DNA from: Rhizobiaceae bacterium
Lineage (GTDB): Bacteria > Pseudomonadota > Alphaproteobacteria > Rhizobiales > Rhizobiaceae
Direction of reading: 5' to 3'
DNA length: 64,000 nucleotides
Assembly: GCA_017643025.1 (NCBI GenBank)
Contig: JAEPOG010000005.1
Location: 522,317-586,316, forward strand
The notes under the pieces are model-generated. The model had not been told where the DNA came from. It did no database searches and worked only from the letters and a program-made list of their open reading frames with translations. Made by a program: the position numbers and the translations under genes. This document shows, piece by piece, positions 62,549 through 64,000 of the stretch; position 1 is the stretch's first letter, and the number at the start of each line of letters is the position of its first letter.

Positions 62549-63530
62549 CCGGCTTAGCCTCTCCATGCGGGCCAGTCACATTCTGGTCGCGCTGCTCGTG
62601 ATCATTGCGCTGGTCTTCGCGGTTGTCGCCTGGTCGACCGGCGACCGCTTCTACCTCCGCCTCGCCACCGAGGCCCTGATCTTCGCCGGGCTCGCCCTGT
62701 CGGTCGACATTCTGCTCGGCTATACAGGCCTGCTCCCGCTCGGACAGGCGCTGTTCTTCGGCTTCGGCGCCTATGTCTCGGCGCTGGTGCTGCGCGAGGT
62801 GCCGTCCTTCTGGGTCGCAATCGGGGTCGTGTTTCTGTCCACCCTGGTGGTCGGGTTGGCTGGCGGCCTCATCGCCAGCCGGGCACGGGGTGTCTATTTC
62901 GCGCTGATATCCTTCGGGCTGGCGCAGGTCGTGTCGAAGGTCGTCTACAACATACGCGAACTCGGCGCTTCCGACGGGCTGCGCGGGATTCCGATTCTCG
63001 ATATCGAATTCGGCCTGGTCTCCATCTCCACCAATGCGCCGCTGGCCTTCTTCCTGTTCACGCTGGCTTTCATGCTCATACTCTATGCGATCGCCGCCTA
63101 TCTGCTGGATACGCCTTTCGGCCGCGTGCTGATCGCGCTCAAGGCCAACGAGAAACGCGTACCATTCCTCGGCTACTCGATCTTCCGCGCCCGACTTGCG
63201 GCATATATGCTGGCAGCCCAGATCGCCGCGCTGTCCGGCGCGCTCTATCCGATGCTGCGTGGCTTCGTCTCGCCGGAATTGATGTTCTTCGCGGTATCCG
63301 GGAACGCGGTGATCGGGGTCATCCTCGGTGGCGTCGGCACGTTGGCCGGCGCTCTCTACGGATCGATCCTGCTCACCGTCATGCGCTCGGTCGTCGGCAC
63401 CTGGACGGAACACCACCTGATCGTCATCGGCCTGGTCTTCATGACCGTGGTCATCTTCCTGCCCCGTGGCCTGTTCGGTTTCGTACGGCCAAGGCTGGAA
63501 GCTCTGCTCGCAAGGGAGCACAGGCCATGA
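62541..63530 (+). CDS. livM: Branched-chain amino acid-type ABC permease (LivM)
   Basis: A 329-residue permease partner of LivH. Visible LivM features: ALSVDILLGYTGLLPLGQAL, ASRARGVYFALISFGLAQV, RVLIALKANEKRVPFLGY (loop contacting the ATPases) and GNAVIGVILGGVGTLAGALY. It overlaps livH at its start and the ATPase gene at its end (ATGA). Confidence 0.92.
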   Translation: MLDRLSLSMRASHILVALLVIIALVFAVVAWSTGDRFYLRLATEALIFAGLALSVDILLGYTGLLPLGQALFFGFGAYVSALVLREVPSFWVAIGVVFLSTLVVGLAGGLIASRARGVYFALISFGLAQVVSKVVYNIRELGASDGLRGIPILDIEFGLVSISTNAPLAFFLFTLAFMLILYAIAAYLLDTPFGRVLIALKANEKRVPFLGYSIFRARLAAYMLAAQIAALSGALYPMLRGFVSPELMFFAVSGNAVIGVILGGVGTLAGALYGSILLTVMRSVVGTWTEHHLIVIGLVFMTVVIFLPRGLFGFVRPRLEALLAREHRP

Positions 63531-64000
63531 AGCCGATGCTCGAAGCCCAGGATCTCGCCGTTTCCTTCGGCGGCATCCGCGCTGTCGACGGCGTATCCTT
63601 CACGGCCGCGCCGAATGAGATCACCACAGTGATTGGACCCAACGGCGCCGGCAAGTCGACGCTCTTCAACCTCATTTCCGGCTCCGTGCGGGCGCACCGC
63701 GGCGATGTCGTCGTGGACGGGAAACGGCACAATCACATGCGACCGGATCGACTGCGCGAACTCGGCATCGGTCGGTCGTTCCAGATCACCAACCTGTTCT
63801 TCGAGCTGACGGTGGCCGAGAACCTGCGACTGGCGGCCCAGCTCCTCGAGCCGCGGGGCCGATGGCTGGTTCCGGTCCGGCTGAGCACGATCGCGAGGCG
63901 GCGGGTCGAGGAACTGCTCGAAGAGTTCCAGCTCGCCGGCAAAGCCGACGAACGTGCAGGCGACCTTTCCCACGGCGAACAGCGACGGCTTGAGATCGCC
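63527..64000 (+). CDS. livG: Branched-chain amino acid-type ABC ATPase (LivG), cut by the window edge
   Basis: The first 158 residues of an ABC ATPase: LAVSFGGIRAVDGVSFTA, Walker A VIGPNGAGKSTLFNLISG, the Q-loop GIGRSFQITNLFFELTVAEN, and the signature region LSHGEQRRLEIA at the very end. Walker B and the C-terminus lie outside. LivG-type length and insertions (LEPRGRWLVP) suggest it is the first of two ATPases. Confidence 0.92.
   Translation, partial: MKPMLEAQDLAVSFGGIRAVDGVSFTAAPNEITTVIGPNGAGKSTLFNLISGSVRAHRGDVVVDGKRHNHMRPDRLRELGIGRSFQITNLFFELTVAENLRLAAQLLEPRGRWLVPVRLSTIARRRVEELLEEFQLAGKADERAGDLSHGEQRRLEIA

Noticed and set aside
1..64000. CRISPR arrays.
   Set aside because: No regularly spaced direct repeats were seen on either strand, and no cas genes are present.

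Overview
The window looks like chromosome of an alphaproteobacterium of the order Hyphomicrobiales, probably a Mesorhizobium-like member of the Phyllobacteriaceae. The grounds are high GC, the conserved rhizobial order glyA-nrdR-ribD-ribE-ribH-nusB-hppA-bamE-(CBP3)-DUF177-plsX-fabH-ihfA-merR, an LdtR/L,D-transpeptidase pair, a cysteine-free (Mg-type) HemB, and a K+-independent membrane pyrophosphatase. Genus assignment is inference only.

Region 1 (1-5304) is housekeeping: the end of aspS, a DUF899 protein, a pyroglutamyl peptidase, an exported protein and parC. Directly behind parC, at 5321-7311, sits a visibly AT-rich two-gene cassette on the minus strand: a DUF262 (GmrS/ParB-like) protein translationally coupled to a RelA/SpoT-domain protein. 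It looks like an inserted defence or toxin module and is the best candidate here for an undescribed system. Behind it (7312-8049) is a non-coding stretch with cobalamin-riboswitch-like motifs but no recognisable B12 gene next to it.

Region 2 (8050-38845) is mostly core chromosome: bpt, an RDD protein, sthA, a Spy-like protein with an OmpR/EnvZ-type two-component pair, hemB, a 3-hydroxyisobutyryl-CoA hydrolase, the ldtR cell-wall locus, glyA, the riboflavin operon, hppA, bamE, the plsX-fabH-ihfA-merR block, a GGDEF-EAL protein flanked by a DUF1330 gene and a decayed copy of its 3' end, and a divergent pair of malonyl-CoA synthetase (matB) and a non-pyrrolysine MttB-family methyltransferase.

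Region 3 (38882-43471) is a mobile element. A 46-bp 3' half of a tRNA-Pro(GGG) gene is the left attachment site. It is followed by a tyrosine integrase, an AlpA-like HTH protein whose encoded C-terminus resembles a tmRNA degradation tag, small unknown proteins and a RepA-like ATPase. No full-length tRNA-Pro or second copy of the 46-bp block is seen to the right, so either the right end is decayed or the element continues past base 64000 with the catabolic genes as cargo.

Region 4 (43472-64000) is catabolic. The first block is a sugar-type ABC transporter operon with a Gfo/Idh/MocA oxidoreductase, a TIM-barrel isomerase and a monooxygenase-like protein. It is divergent from a ROK regulator, with a perfect inverted repeat between them, and beside the regulator is a solute-binding paralog without a signal peptide. 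The second block is an AraC regulator followed by five genes in the order expected for 2-furoate degradation (hmfABCDE: three-subunit molybdenum furoyl-CoA dehydrogenase, furoyl-CoA synthetase, 2-oxoglutaroyl-CoA hydrolase). It continues into a branched-chain-amino-acid-type ABC importer that runs off the right edge. The molybdenum subunit carries a fused CoxG-like domain.
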